Assembly: GCA_014529385.2 (NCBI GenBank)
Contig: CM043968.1
Span: 30,165,013 to 30,229,012 of the forward strand
Source: Adiantum capillus-veneris
Taxonomy: Eukaryota > Streptophyta > Polypodiopsida > Polypodiales > Pteridaceae
Direction: 5' to 3'
Length of the DNA: 64,000 nucleotides
Shown here one piece after another: positions 45,856 to 56,949 of the stretch. Made by a program: the position numbers and the translations under genes. The notes beneath the pieces are model-generated. The model was not told the origin of the DNA. It saw nothing but the letters and a program-made list of their open reading frames with translations, and did no database searches. Position 1 is the first letter of the stretch. Every line of letters starts with the position of its first letter.

Positions 45856-46408
45856 TGCGGTTGCCACAACAAGGAAACTCCTTCATGGGTGAGTTGTCGG
45901 TGTCCCAGGGGTGAACATCGTCGCCTTGGGGCTTAAGTTAATTGTTAAGGCTAGAATAGGCCAAAAAAAATGAGCCCAGCCACCACCCCAGGACTTCATT
46001 GACAAAACAAGATGCTACTTTTGAACTTGGCACGAGAGTAAATATAACAATTATTTATGGAAAGTTGAATTTGAAAATGGACATAGTCTTGGGTCTTTAA
46101 TATATGCTAGCAAGTACTACTCACTAGCATTGCCCTGGATAGCATTTTTTGTGCACTTACACATGCTTGCATGTACCCATCGGTTATAAACACTACCACG
46201 TGGAAAGTGATAAGACCCCCAATTTTTCTGCTTGGTTTGAGTTGTTGTTTGTTCCCTCTCTGATTATTTTTTGAGGGAAGTATACACACCCCAATGTTGT
46301 TGTCAAACAAAGGGGGGCTTCTACTCATTGTTTCAACTAGTGTGTTGAACTCTTCCATGGTCTATACTTAGAGCATTGCTAGTACTTTGGGCTTGAGGGG
46401 GATTTTTG
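45856..46408. other. Non-coding; ends in a polypurine-like tract
   Basis: GGGCTTGAGGGGGAT at 46391-46405 resembles the polypurine tract of the copia element at 19.9-22.4 kb. No gene. Confidence 0.35.
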
Positions 46409-46737
<329 letters not shown>

Positions 46738-46749
46738 TGGTATCAGAGC
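46738..46749 (+). promoter_or_regulatory. Primer-binding site, tRNA-iMet type
   Basis: TGGTATCAGAGC directly follows CTCTCACA. Confidence 0.85.
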
Positions 46750-47627
46750 TTAGGCTTTCCGTGGCCTAGGATAGCGCACCTCCGCAACAAGTTCTCCTCC
46801 CAAGATCAGCCTAACCAACGTTATCATGAAAAATCTCCTAGCGTTTTGCAAACAACTAGGCGCATGATTAGATATGCATTTTCATCTCGCAAAGGATCCC
46901 CCTTCACTTGCTCTTTTGTAGATCAGGTCAGCATTTTTGCATCAGGTTCCTAGCACTTCACTTATGGGATCATTTCATTGCTGAAAAACTTCTTTGCTCC
47001 ATCTGCATTTTTTAGCCAGGTCTGCGTTTTTGGGCTTTCAACCCATTTTTGACGGTTTTATTGGTCACTTTGTGTCATTGACACCTTCCACAAGTTGTTG
47101 GGAACCTAGTACCCATCAAGCCTTTGTTTTTCAGTAAAGAGAAGGTTTTTGGTGCCAAAAAAGTGCAACAAAAGTGGGCTGCAAATTTACTTGCGTTTTT
47201 GCACTAGGAGAGCAGCACTCAGCTTTTGAACCCCAGATCTCGCCACCACCTTCCCGGCTTTGCATTTGGTGCATTGTCGACAAATATCCTCTCCGTCTTC
47301 ATCAAAGTTCAACCATTACACCTTGCTGTTTTTTTTGTTTTCGGCCCATCTGGGACAGTGACAGTGATTCACTACCCTTCCTTTCTCCTTTGCACTGCTC
47401 TGAACCCTACTGGGAGCGTACGAGCACGCTAAAAATCACTGGACAGCAGTGTTTTCAGCACCTTGCAATTGCGTTTTTGGTTGGATAGCAGCCTCTTGGC
47501 TTGTGTTTTTCACAGAGGATGAAGTTACCTCCTGCCAGGACACCATCCGATGGTGGTCCATGCGGTCTCTCAGTGACTGTTGCAATACACAGTATCTTGA
47601 CATCGGCTTGATCATCTACGGGCGTAG
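46750..47627 (+). other. Leader-like region after the PBS
   Basis: T-rich, no gag recognised. Contains a hairpin motif at 47536-47560 (GGACACCATCCGATGGTGGTCC) shared with 48478. Confidence 0.4.
47536..47594. repeat. Hairpin-containing repeat, copy 1 (partner 48478-48535)
   Basis: CAGGACACCATCCGATGGTGGTCC...GCGGTCTC.CAGTG.GACTG is shared. The core ACCATC/GATGGT is self-complementary. Confidence 0.85.
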
Positions 47628-48095
47628 GATCCTTGGGAGATCCATCATTCCAGCCATTATTTGGCGGTTACATACTCCAGAGGGGGTGGTGACTTGTGTT
47701 TTGCTCTGGACACACCTATGCACTCAACAAAGGAGTTCACACAATATATGGCCATGCTCATGGCATATGGGATTTCGACATTCCCAGAGAAGACACCACC
47801 ATTTTGGGTGGACAGACACTTACCACTTGACCTTGACACGTCAGATTACTTGCTTACACAGGAGCATCTACATGGACTTAGGGAGAGGATCTTGGATCTC
47901 TTCTTACATAGGTTCATTGCTTGGATCTACAGATTGGAGTGGGACTTTAGGGCTTTGGACTCTCTTGGAGAGTTTACCCGCGAGATGCGGGGGATCAAGC
48001 ATCCCGCGACTACATCTAGAGTCACCCGGAGCTTGGCTTGGATGGTAGTGCAATTGCTCTTCTACACTCTTGATCATTTGGACTCATCCCTTTAG
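47628..48095 (+). CDS. Unrecognised ORF, ~125-155 codons, downstream of an LTR/PBS
   Basis: Open from just after a TAG at about 47625 to a stop at 48095; the first ATG is at 47718 (MHSTKEFTQYMAMLMAYGIS), giving 125 residues. The composition looks protein-like: amphipathic helices (HLHGLRERILDLFLHRFIAW, IYRLEWDFRALDSLGEF) and a hydrophobic end (LAWMVVQLLFYTLDHLDSSL). I recognise no family and see no catalytic motif. Its place behind a primer-binding site suggests a gag-like or captured sequence in a retroelement. A parallel frame is also open for 199 codons, so translation is uncertain. Confidence 0.35.
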   Translation, partial: DPWEIHHSSHYLAVTYSRGGGDLCFALDTPMHSTKEFTQYMAMLMAYGISTFPEKTPPFWVDRHLPLDLDTSDYLLTQEHLHGLRERILDLFLHRFIAWIYRLEWDFRALDSLGEFTREMRGIKHPATTSRVTRSLAWMVVQLLFYTLDHLDSSL

Positions 48096-48732
48096 AGTTG
48101 CTTACACTCACCCTCGGTAACCTTACAGCAGACTTATCCCCCAACCTGGGCAGTAGGCCACTCCCAACTCATTCACATTGAGAGCCACACCGACTTGCGG
48201 TTTGGTGGTGGTGGTGGTGTTGGCGTGGATTTTTTTTTGGTTGACATCAGAGGATTGGAGGCAAGAGATATAGGAAAGACGGTGCAAACAGATTGGTCTA
48301 GACTTTCCTCTTCTCAGAGATTATTCACAATGTAGACTGCTCAGTCTGGCTTCCCTACTTCTAAAGAATGATTATGGTGTAGACAGCTTGGTCTGACCAC
48401 ACCTCTTCTTAAGGCCCTTCACAGTGCAGACTAATGATTCTTGCTTTCCCCTCATCTTGGATTACCCTACCTACTAACAGGACACCATCGGATGGTGGTC
48501 CGTGCGGTCTCCCAGTGTGACTGCTGTAGCTTACGGTAGTTTCTACAGTGCAGACTGTTTAGTCTGGCTTTCCTTGGCTTTTGGAGGACGTTTACGGTGA
48601 AGATTGCTACATTTTTCTACCCTAGAGTTTTACATAGCTTAGCCACCTTGCCACACTAGGTTATAGGTTCATGCATTGACAGGCTTCCAATCATTCTCAT
48701 GACGCTTCTTGGGCTTTTCCATTTTCTCCAGA
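48096..48732. other. Non-coding, with short recurring phrases
   Basis: GCAGACT...GTCTGGCTT variants recur (about 48330, 48380, 48430, 48555), and the hairpin repeat copy 2 lies at 48478-48535. Confidence 0.45.
48478..48535. repeat. Hairpin-containing repeat, copy 2
   Basis: CAGGACACCATCGGATGGTGG and GTGCGGTCTCCCAGTG match copy 1 at 47536, with one substitution at the hairpin centre. Confidence 0.85.
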
Positions 48733-49260
48733 CGGTGGAGAGGGGGAATAGGGAACACACCCAGCACACCAAATTTCTGCCTCTCTACAGCCCAGGGATT
48801 CCACATCACCCCTGACCTCTCAAATAGCACCTTCAAATTGGCTCAAATTGGCTAATTTGCACTAACAACTCCACTTTAGCACACAGAACAACTATCTCAT
48901 ACCTTGCAAAAACACCTTGCAGCACAAATGCACCCACTCTGCTCAACTCACCCTTTCCGACTCATAAAACACCCCGATTCTGTCCTCTTGGTAACACCCT
49001 TCAAGATGCAGGCAAACCTTCTGCAAGCACCGACCAATACACAAAGAGCGAGAGAAAAGGAGGGGAATGGGGAGAGCAACACAAGAAATAGGGTCAAATA
49101 TGTGGTTTATTGCATAGGGGAATAGTACAATCAAGTATGCAGCTTCAATGGCAAGCTTAGCACTACACAAGCTTGCAACTTTCAATCACACACCCAGGCA
49201 AAAAAGCCCCACATTGGTCAAAGACCCCAAAAAATGAACATCTATCTCCTTTTATAGGAG
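48733..49260 (-). repeat. LTR-like repeat, copy C (diverged)
   Basis: TGGAGAGGGGGAATAGGGAA matches the starts of copies A and B. The later GAAAAGGAGGGGAATGGGGAG and CAGGCAAAAAAGCCC stretches also correspond. A TATA-like CTATAAAAGG on the minus strand at about 49245 supports a minus-oriented LTR. Confidence 0.45.
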
Positions 49261-49590
49261 CGTGTCTAGGAGACCTAAAAAAGAAAAATGGATGAGCTCC
49301 CCTCTCGTGCACTTCACTTAGAGTTCTGTTTGGAATTTGTTTTGCATTGCTAGCACTTGTTATAGTTCATTTTTGGAAACAATTGCATGCTACACCTCTT
49401 GGTTCTTTGTCCGTCCAACTCGGCCGCCCGACTTGACTTGCATTATCCGGCCCCTTTGAATTGACCCCTTTGAACACCTTCCCTCTCTTCCATTTTGCTC
49501 TTCTCTAACCCTTTGGGGGGATTGTCCTCTTGTCCGGACCTTTTGAGCCCATTCTCGTGCTCCAAACTGGCCCGCTGTCACTGCTTGTGG
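49261..49590. other. Non-coding flank left of the copia copy
   Basis: No recognised feature. Confidence 0.3.
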
Positions 49591-49869
49591 TGTTGAAGAT
49601 GATGAAACAGGAAACAGAAGGAAGATAGCACCTCAGAGTAGGAAGAAGATGGAGAAGGAGAAGAAACAGAGCTTGCATACGAGATCTCTGTAGTCTACCT
49701 CTCTGTATTAGAATAATAGAGTATACACAAACTCAGAGCTACAAAGCTTATATGAGACCCTAAGAGATAAGGTGTCCTTTCACACCAGATGTCCAGGGGG
49801 AAAAACCCAGTGGGAGAAAAGTGCCCCTGGTGAAGCGCGTATACACACTAACACTACTACATGTCTACA
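49591..49869 (-). repeat. 3' LTR of copia copy A
   Basis: 279 bp, reverse complement of the 277-bp LTRs at 56274 and 61179 with several substitutions and small indels; followed by the polypurine tract (minus strand ACAGGGGGGATT). Confidence 0.9.
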
Positions 49870-49916
49870 AATCCCCCCTGTAGTGATAGTGTGAATCCGT
49901 ACAAGGTAGCAGATCA

Positions 49917-52511
49917 TCATGTGTATGAGAGTAAGCCCAAAGCTTTTCGGAAAGCTTCAAACTTTTCTCGTGATAACGCCTTCGTAAATAGATCTGCAAT
50001 GTTATCCTGTGTAGGACAGTAAGTTAGTGTGATCTCCCCTGCATGTAGCCTTTCCCTGACATAGTGGTAGTGAACCTCTATGTGCTTTGTTCTTTCATGA
50101 AATATTGGATTCCTTGCAATTGCCATAGCACTCTGACTGTTAGTGAAAATGGTACTGGGTGCCTGTTGACACTCACAAAGATCTGCCAATAACCTGCATA
50201 TCCATACACAATCAACTGTTGCCGTGAAAGCTGCTCTGTACTCAGCTTCACAAGTTGATGTAGCCACTGTGGGTTGCTTCTTGCTTAGCCAAGATATACA
50301 TTCATTTCCCAAGAAAAAACAATTCCCACTTGTGGAATGTCGTGTGTCAAAATCACCAGCCCAATCTGAATCGCTGTAACCAAGAAGCTGCATAGAACTG
50401 TGCTTTCCATACATATCCCCCCTTGGAAAGAACATGGAAAGATTAGGGGTACCTGAAAGGTAACGAAGTATGCGCTTCACAACCTGCCAATGATGCATAC
50501 CTGGGCTGTGCATAAATCTGCTTGCGTGTGAAACCCCAAATTGAATGTGTGGACGAGTGTTGCCTACCAAATATATCAAGCAACCAACCGCTACTGCATA
50601 AGTATGTACATCAAAAGGTTCTCCAGCATCGTGTATGCTCAACTTTGATCCAGTTTCTACGGGTGTAGAGATTGGTTTACAATTTCGTATACCAAACTTG
50701 TCCAAAATTTTATGCAAATATTTTGCCTGCAACATGTATATGCCATCTTCTAATTGCACAAACTGAATACCCAAGTAATAATGTAGCAAACCAAGATCAG
50801 ACATCTCAAAGGTTTTTCTCAAAGCATCTTTAAACGGTTCAATTTCATTTGCATTATTGCCTGTAAGAAGCATATCATCCACATAAAGTGTTAGCATAAT
50901 GAGAACTCCATCTCTCTTTTTAACATACAAAGTACTTTCTGTTGGACTATTCTGAAATCCCTGGCCAATCAAATAAGTATGTATCTTCTCATACCATGCT
51001 CTTGGAGCCTGTTTGAGACCATACAAAGATTTACGCAATCTACATACCTTTTGCTCTTGACCTTTTACAACAAAACCACTTGGTTGACTTACATAAACTT
51101 CTTCCTGCAAATCACCATTCAAAAAAGCAGTTTTGATATCCAACTGATGCACTTTCCAACCATGATGAGCAGCAATTGCAACTAGTGATCTAACTGTGGA
51201 TGCACGAGAAGTAGGAGCAAAGGTTTCATCATAATCTATGTCTTTCTGTTGCGCATAGCCTTTTGCCACAAGCCTTGCTTTGTACCTGTCAATAGTACCA
51301 TCTTGTTTCCTTTTTACCTTAAAAACCCACTTTGTACCAATAGGCTTTTTACCTGTAGGCAAGTCCACTAGATCCCATGTATGATTCTTATGAATAGAAT
51401 CAATTTCTTGCTGCATAGCATCTTTCCACTGAACACACTCTAAAGCTTGTTCAAATGAATCAGGCTCATCTGCATCACAAAGAGTGCTAAAGCAAGCCAA
51501 ATCTACTTGCTCTCTGGCAAAAGTAGTACCAGCACGTGTTTTTCGTGGCAACGGTGCATCCAACTTGCTATCCTGCAAAGTTTTTTGAACCCATTTAGGC
51601 AAGGTTCTTTCTTCCCTGAGAACTTCTTTCTCTTCACACACAATTTCCTCTACATCATGAGGTGTCACATGTTGATCAAAAGATTGATCAAGATTATCAA
51701 CCTGTTGTGATTCTTGATTCTCCACAAAAGAAGGAAGCAAACCTTCAAATACATCATGTGTTTGCATATGAGGTACATCAAAAGCAACCATAGGTTGAGT
51801 AGTAGTTTCTGCAAAAATTACATCACGACTTTCAAAAATCTTGTTTGTAGCAGAATTATAAAGTCTATAACCTTTACTTCCACTACTGTACCCCACAAAT
51901 ATACATTTGATTGCCTTATCATCAAGCTTCCCACATAACTGCTGAGGGATGTGAGCATAAGCAAGACAACCAAAAACACGAAGATAACTGAATGAAGGTT
52001 TTCTGTCATACCAAGCTTCATATGGAGTAATGGTCTTCAAGGCACGAGTAGGACACCTGTTGAAAACATGTGCTGCACAAGCAACTGCATCCATCCATAG
52101 CTTATGAGGCAAACTCTTAGCCTTGAGCATACATCTAGCCGTCTCCATTAAAGACCTGTTCTTCCTTTCTGCAACACCATTCTGTTGTGGTGTGTATGGC
52201 ATAGTGCATTGGTGTTTAATGCCTTTCTTTCCCAAAAAATCCTTAAATGCACCTGGCATGTATTCACCTCCTCGATCGGTACGAAGAGTCTGTACTTTGC
52301 AACCTGTTTCATTTTCAACCATGGCGACATAATGTTGAAAAACTGCAAACACATCTGACTTTGCTTTGAGTGGATACACCCAACAAAACCTAGAAAATTC
52401 ATCAATGAAGGTCACAAAATAAAGGCTGTTTCCTATAGATGGCATCCTCATAGGACCACATACATCACTGTGTACGAGCTGCAACTTTCGTGTCCCTCTA
52501 ACTGAACCATC
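49917..52511 (-). CDS. Copia copy A integrase, reverse transcriptase and RNase H
   Basis: 855 codons from M (52484) without a stop. The frame is also open back to the TAG at 52512-52514. Integrase core: LVHSDVCGPM, TDRGGEYMPG and QQNGVAERKN give the D, D and E residues. RT (RVT_2): WKDAMQQEIDSIHKNHTWDL, RYKARLVAKGYAQQ, LDIKTAFLNGDLQEEVYVSQ, and the catalytic LTLYVDDMLLTG. RNase H: LLGYSDSDWAGDFDTRHSTS, WLSKKQPTVATSTCEAEYRA, TKHIEVHYHYVRERL. The C-terminus DLFTKALSREKF...LGLLSYT is complete. Compared with copy B it keeps CAG where B has a second TAG. All catalytic motifs are intact, yet the copy lacks gag and a promoter LTR, so it is probably silent. Confidence 0.85.
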   Translation of the reverse strand, partial: DGSVRGTRKLQLVHSDVCGPMRMPSIGNSLYFVTFIDEFSRFCWVYPLKAKSDVFAVFQHYVAMVENETGCKVQTLRTDRGGEYMPGAFKDFLGKKGIKHQCTMPYTPQQNGVAERKNRSLMETARCMLKAKSLPHKLWMDAVACAAHVFNRCPTRALKTITPYEAWYDRKPSFSYLRVFGCLAYAHIPQQLCGKLDDKAIKCIFVGYSSGSKGYRLYNSATNKIFESRDVIFAETTTQPMVAFDVPHMQTHDVFEGLLPSFVENQESQQVDNLDQSFDQHVTPHDVEEIVCEEKEVLREERTLPKWVQKTLQDSKLDAPLPRKTRAGTTFAREQVDLACFSTLCDADEPDSFEQALECVQWKDAMQQEIDSIHKNHTWDLVDLPTGKKPIGTKWVFKVKRKQDGTIDRYKARLVAKGYAQQKDIDYDETFAPTSRASTVRSLVAIAAHHGWKVHQLDIKTAFLNGDLQEEVYVSQPSGFVVKGQEQKVCRLRKSLYGLKQAPRAWYEKIHTYLIGQGFQNSPTESTLYVKKRDGVLIMLTLYVDDMLLTGNNANEIEPFKDALRKTFEMSDLGLLHYYLGIQFVQLEDGIYMLQAKYLHKILDKFGIRNCKPISTPVETGSKLSIHDAGEPFDVHTYAVAVGCLIYLVGNTRPHIQFGVSHASRFMHSPGMHHWQVVKRILRYLSGTPNLSMFFPRGDMYGKHSSMQLLGYSDSDWAGDFDTRHSTSGNCFFLGNECISWLSKKQPTVATSTCEAEYRAAFTATVDCVWICRLLADLCECQQAPSTIFTNSQSAMAIARNPIFHERTKHIEVHYHYVRERLHAGEITLTYCPTQDNIADLFTKALSREKFEAFRKALGLLSYT

Positions 52512-52514
52512 CTA

Positions 52515-53160
52515 CGAAAATGCAAATCTATGCATCTTTCCAAGAACGCAACCTTCACATACATGTCTTGGTGGCATCTCCAATAAAGACAAATCATGCA
52601 CCATATTATGACGTTGTAAAGTCATCAAACTGCCATAACCAACATGCCCAAATCTAGCATGCCACAACTCAGCATCCTGCATGGCCTGAGTCTTTGTTTC
52701 TGCAATACATACCTAAATTTTCTTTTCATAACGATCTAGCACAAATAGTCCATTTTCCAGCGTACCTGTAGTGATACTCGTACAACACATCTATCATCCT
52801 CAAAAATGACCCGAAGACCATTTTTTGCAAGAGAGGATACAAACAACAAATTCTTCTTGATCCCTGGAACATATAAGACATCTGGCAAGAATAAATCTGA
52901 ACCATCTGAAATGGTAATCAAAATCTTACCAACGCCTTTGATTGGATAAGAAGCATTATTTGAACATGTCACCTTCTTTCCTGCTGGAGCTGCATCCAAT
53001 GAACAAAACAAATCCTTCCTTGAAGTAATATGCCTGGATGCACCACTATCAAAGTACCAAATCATTTGTGTCTCGTCAACACTGTAAGCAGAAAAATCTG
53101 AACATACTACGAAAGCATAAGAATCCTGCACAAATTTTGCAGACTTTGATGAGCTTTGTT
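52515..53160 (-). pseudogene. Copia copy A protease and pre-integrase region, frameshifted
   Basis: MIWYFDSGASRHITSRKDLF (about 53070-53010) has the copia protease active site DSGA. The frame is lost after EDDRCVVR (about 52780) through a 22-nt deletion relative to copy B. Pre-integrase text (LWHARFGHVGYGSLMTLQRH) resumes in another frame near 52690-52620 and ends at the TAG. Confidence 0.85.
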
Positions 53161-53164
53161 GAGG

Positions 53165-56100
53165 AGCATAGTATCCTTGACAACATCCTCATTTTTTGGG
53201 AGGAAACTGTCCTTGCTCACCTTCAAGGAGAGGATCTTGTGGTGCTCCATCTCAACTTTAAGAAGTCCCACGATAGAGCTGACTAGGGATTCCTCTATAG
53301 AGCACTCTAGGCAGGATGGGTTTTCTAGCAGATGCATGGATCATAGGGGTTCATGCCCTTTATATTTGTACTCATAGTCGGGTGTTGTTGGTTGAGGGTC
53401 AGGGAGAGCACTTCATGCTTACATGCTCAATATGGTAGGGCTACCCTCTTGCCCCTTTCTTGTTTCTTTTCTCTGCAGAGGCGATGATAATTTTTTTTCC
53501 TTCATACGAGATTGGTTTGCATGGCCTACAATCACCCATTAGGGGAGAGGAGATCTTGAATGCTAAGTTTTTTGATGACTCGGGAATGTTTTTGGAGGAC
53601 TTTGGTGTGAGTAGTCAATGGAGGAGTTCTGTTGTGTGTTGGGAGCTTTGATCAAGTCAAGAAAGACAACATGCCTCTTTGGGTTTGTGATGCTCCCATG
53701 CCTGAGTGGTCGCCTAGAAAGGGCTTTGGTTGGATCCCTCCAAGCACACCATTTTGTTATTTGGTTTGCAAAATTGGCGTGTATTTATCTAAGTCCTGCT
53801 TGGTAAGCCTCCAAGGCTGCATTGATTGGTTCAAAAATTTTGTCTACCAAAATTGATCCTCTCGATTTCACCGTGGTTTCCTTGATTTCACTTCCAGTTT
53901 CTTTCACTTTTTCTTGGAATAATTTCTTGGCTTTCTCCTTGATTTTAGCCTTTGTTTCTGTTTTCTCATATCATATCTTTGGCTTCTTCTTCTTTTGATC
54001 TTTTGAGAGGAAATTTTAGTATTCTCCAAATCATCAGAGGAGTTATATTTTTTTTTTCTTAGCCCGGGCTCTAGTGATTACCTTGATTGGAACAATAGGT
54101 TCACTCTCCAATGAGCTACTAGGTATCACTCGGACTACATTCACTACTGCTTTACCCTTATTCAAAGGATTTTTTGGACAATCTTTAGGGAAGCATCCTC
54201 CCTTTTTGCAACATTGTATACAAAAAGCTTCAACTAGCTTAATGTTCTTGTCCATCTTTGGGCATTCATTTTTCTAATGATCATCTGAACCACAATTATG
54301 GCAGTTTCCAGTACTTGGCTTAATCATGGGTCTTACGGTAGGAGGTCTAATACCTTGATTAGCTACATAGTACATAGGTGTAAGCTTTGGTGTAGTATAA
54401 GTCACAGGTTCTTCCATTGGTGGTGGATGTCAATTATACCACTCTCCTTCTACCATTATTGTAGATGGACTAGGCTCAACATAGGGTGTAGCAAGCACTG
54501 GTGCTTGTTCATCTATGACTCCCTCTGAATGCGTGTAATTTTTGCAGGCACTACAATATGTCCAGGATATGGATGTTGTTGACCCAACACGGGCTGAGGT
54601 CTTTCCATACCCATGTTGTTGACCCAACACAGGTTGAGGTCTTTCCATATCCATCGGTGGTCTTTGAGCTGGGACCATAATACGCTGATATCGGTACATG
54701 GGTTGTCCTTGTGGCCTCATAACACATATCGAACATTTCCATCATACTTTGGTCGGTAATAGCACTCATTGGTATCATGGTTGGTCCATTTATCCTCGAT
54801 TGCATACCATTTTTGCGGCCTAATTGGTTGTCCCTGTTGAAGTATCCCTTGCCTTGGTCCCCTCATAAGTGCTTTTTGCATGTTATTCATCATTTTATTC
54901 ATCCTTTTGAGCATGTCTTCTATGGCTATGAGCGATGCTGCAATAGTCATTTCCACTTGTGCTGGTTTGGTGGATGCTGTTTTCTCACTTTGATTATCCT
55001 TAGGGACATCTTCTTCATTGAAAATATCACAATTGTCTCCCAAGTCAATGGCATCCGATACACACTCTTCTAGGTTCATATGCTTCTTGCTATACAATAT
55101 AGCATGAAGTTATTTGTTTAGAAGTCCTTTCTAAAAACAATGATACTAATCTTTCTTCCGCAGGTATTTCTAGTTCTGGGCATCTTGCAATATATTGCTT
55201 CATTCTAGTTGCACAATCCCTAACAGACTCACCTTGTTTGTGTCTGAAGCTATAGATTTGAGCTACAGTATTATGTTTGATCTCCATTTTGGAACATGCG
55301 GCTACAAATCCTTGAGCTAATGTATTTAAGTCCATGATTGACCTTGGTGGAATGTTTTGGAACCATGTCAGTGCTTTTCCTTTTAATATCATTTCAAATC
55401 CCTCAAATTGAGTATGGAAATCAAATATGTATTTTGCTCTTAGCACTTGCTTAAAGCTTGCGAAGTGGTCATATGGATCCCCAAATCCACTGTATTTTTT
55501 GACCCATTTTTAAAAATTAGCTGACCTGACACGGTTATTTGGTTCAACTCCCGATCTTCTGGCAATTGGTTGTGTCCCGAGTCCTTAAACCAATCTGTGG
55601 GAAATAGTGACTCATGTAGCCCTCGACTGGCTTTAGTGTCACACGGTTTTCTTTGTGATGAGGTAGGTTCGGGTTTTCTTACATTGCTCCTAAAATATCT
55701 CTTGTGGAGTTCCTCTCTTGGAATAGTTTTTGGTCCTTGGCCCAATATCCAATCTCTTATGGAGTATCCTTGGTATGTGGTTTGTTCCACCTCCTCAGAA
55801 CTCATCATAACAAAGTTATCGTTATAAGAATCCCTAAATAGGTAGGTTGGTAGATCTGCTGAACCCTTGTCTTTGATTTTGAAGATATAGATGATCTTCA
55901 TGGGTGTTAACTATTTTGATTTGGCATGAGAAGCTGCAGAAGATTTTTGACGTTTCTATCCTCCCAACAATCGACTTTGATCCTAGGATTATTTGTGCTA
56001 AGCCATTTCAAAGTTTCAAATCAATTTGATCGTATCCCTCAAATTCTAAAGTTGGTGGTCCTTCTTTTGCTACCATACCTCGAATTATGGTATTTACTTC

Positions 56101-56273
56101 TAACCCCCATTTGTCTATCACATCAGGGTTTTCAACTTGTAAATATTGAGTTTCGTTTTTATCCATATACATTTTCCCTTGTTTGTTTGCCCTAATTTCC
56201 TCTTCAAACTCTATGTCATGGTCATCAATGCGAATGGCATACTCTTCATTAAGATCCAGGTAAACCTGAGCTC
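53165..56273 (-). pseudogene. Ty3/gypsy element 3: gag region (left part, split by copia copy B)
   Basis: Minus strand, right to left: VYLDLNEEYAIRIDDHDIEF (about 56265-56205); a 153-codon frame 55901-55440; the capsid core 55446-55090 (LKGKALTWFQNIPPRSIMDL, FRHKQGESVRDCATRMKQYI, ERLVSLFLERTSK). Then 55097-54717 is a linker with a knuckle-like WTNHDTNECYYR. 54720-54430 is Pro/Gln-rich. A zinc knuckle NCHNCGSDDH...NECP lies at about 54310-54260, and basic text (RARAKKKK) at about 54055. From about 53870 to 53700 VDKIFEPINAAW and GVLGGIQPKPF are legible in broken frames. No protease or RT is recognised before copia copy A begins at 53160. Stops and frame changes are frequent. Confidence 0.7.
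54588..54660. repeat. 39-bp tandem duplication in gypsy element 3 gag
   Basis: TGTTGACCCAACACGGGCTG (54577) and TGTTGACCCAACACAGGTTG (54616) each precede AGGTCTTTCCATA. Confidence 0.85.
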
Positions 56274-56550
56274 TGTAGACATGTAGTAGTGTTAGTGTGT
56301 ATACGCGCTTCACCAGGGGCACTTTTCTCCCACTGGGTTTTTCCCCCTGGACACTTGGTGTGAAAGGACACCTTATCTCTTAGGGTTTCATATAAGCTTT
56401 GTAGCTCTGAGTTTGTATACATTATTATTCTAATACAGAGAGACAAACTACAGAGATCTCGTACACAAGCTCTGTGTCTTCTCCTTCTCCATCTTCTTCC
56501 TACTCTGAGTTGCTGTCTTCCTTATGTTTCCTGTTTCATCATCTTCAACA
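56274..56550 (+). repeat. 5' LTR of copia copy B
   Basis: 277 bp with TATA-like CATATAAGC near 56389-56397; promoter for the element RNA is expected here. Confidence 0.95.
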
Positions 56551-56552
56551 AT

Positions 56553-56564
56553 TGGTATCAGAGC
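56553..56564 (+). promoter_or_regulatory. Primer-binding site, tRNA-iMet type
   Basis: TGGTATCAGAGC two bases after the LTR. Confidence 0.95.
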
Positions 56565-56949
56565 AAGGTGATTTCCAGAGCCTCTACTTGCGTTTTCGCG
56601 TCCGCGCGCGCAATTGCAGTTTTCAGGCAGTTTTCGGAAAATTTGCTCGTGGGAGCATCCTCGACGTTCCGGGAGTATTCTGAGTAAGCGACCTGGGGAT
56701 TTACCCCCCTTTCGAAGCCGTTCGAGCCCTCAGAATTTTGTTCTGAGCAGCGTAGCAGAATTTACTTTTCGGAGGCGTTTAGATCAAGAGGGTGTGCTTT
56801 TTGACAGATTTTCTTCAGATAAACAGTTCTTTTGGGAAGCAGCTTGTCTTAGCTTTGTGCTGAGATTTTGTGTAGAGTTTTGCTTGGATTGGAGAGGAGA
56901 TTTGTGAATCTCTTGGAGGTTCTTTTGCTCTCTTGTGTGCATCTATAGT
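56565..56949 (+). other. Leader of copia copy B
   Basis: Untranslated; locally GC-rich near 56590-56610. An upstream in-frame ATG at 56935 would add five residues (MCIYS). The ATG at 56950 (MAQSTVKEIF) fits copia gag starts better. Confidence 0.6.

Larger units (their letters stand above)
49591..53160 (-). mobile_element. Ty1/copia family copy A, 5'-truncated
   Basis: Same family as the complete copy at 56274-61455, in the opposite direction. It has the 3' LTR (49591-49869), a long pol frame (49917-52484), the TAG-separated upstream part and the protease. Homology stops near 53160, inside the linker before DSYAFVVCSDFSAYS, so gag, PBS and 5' LTR are missing. A 22-nt deletion near 52775 shifts the frame between the protease and the pre-integrase domain. 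Confidence 0.9.

Noticed and set aside
52123-52332. Short ORFs opposite the copia pol genes (also 50979-51185, 59863-60069)
   Set aside because: They mirror each other in copies A and B because the sense frame is conserved; they are antisense shadows.
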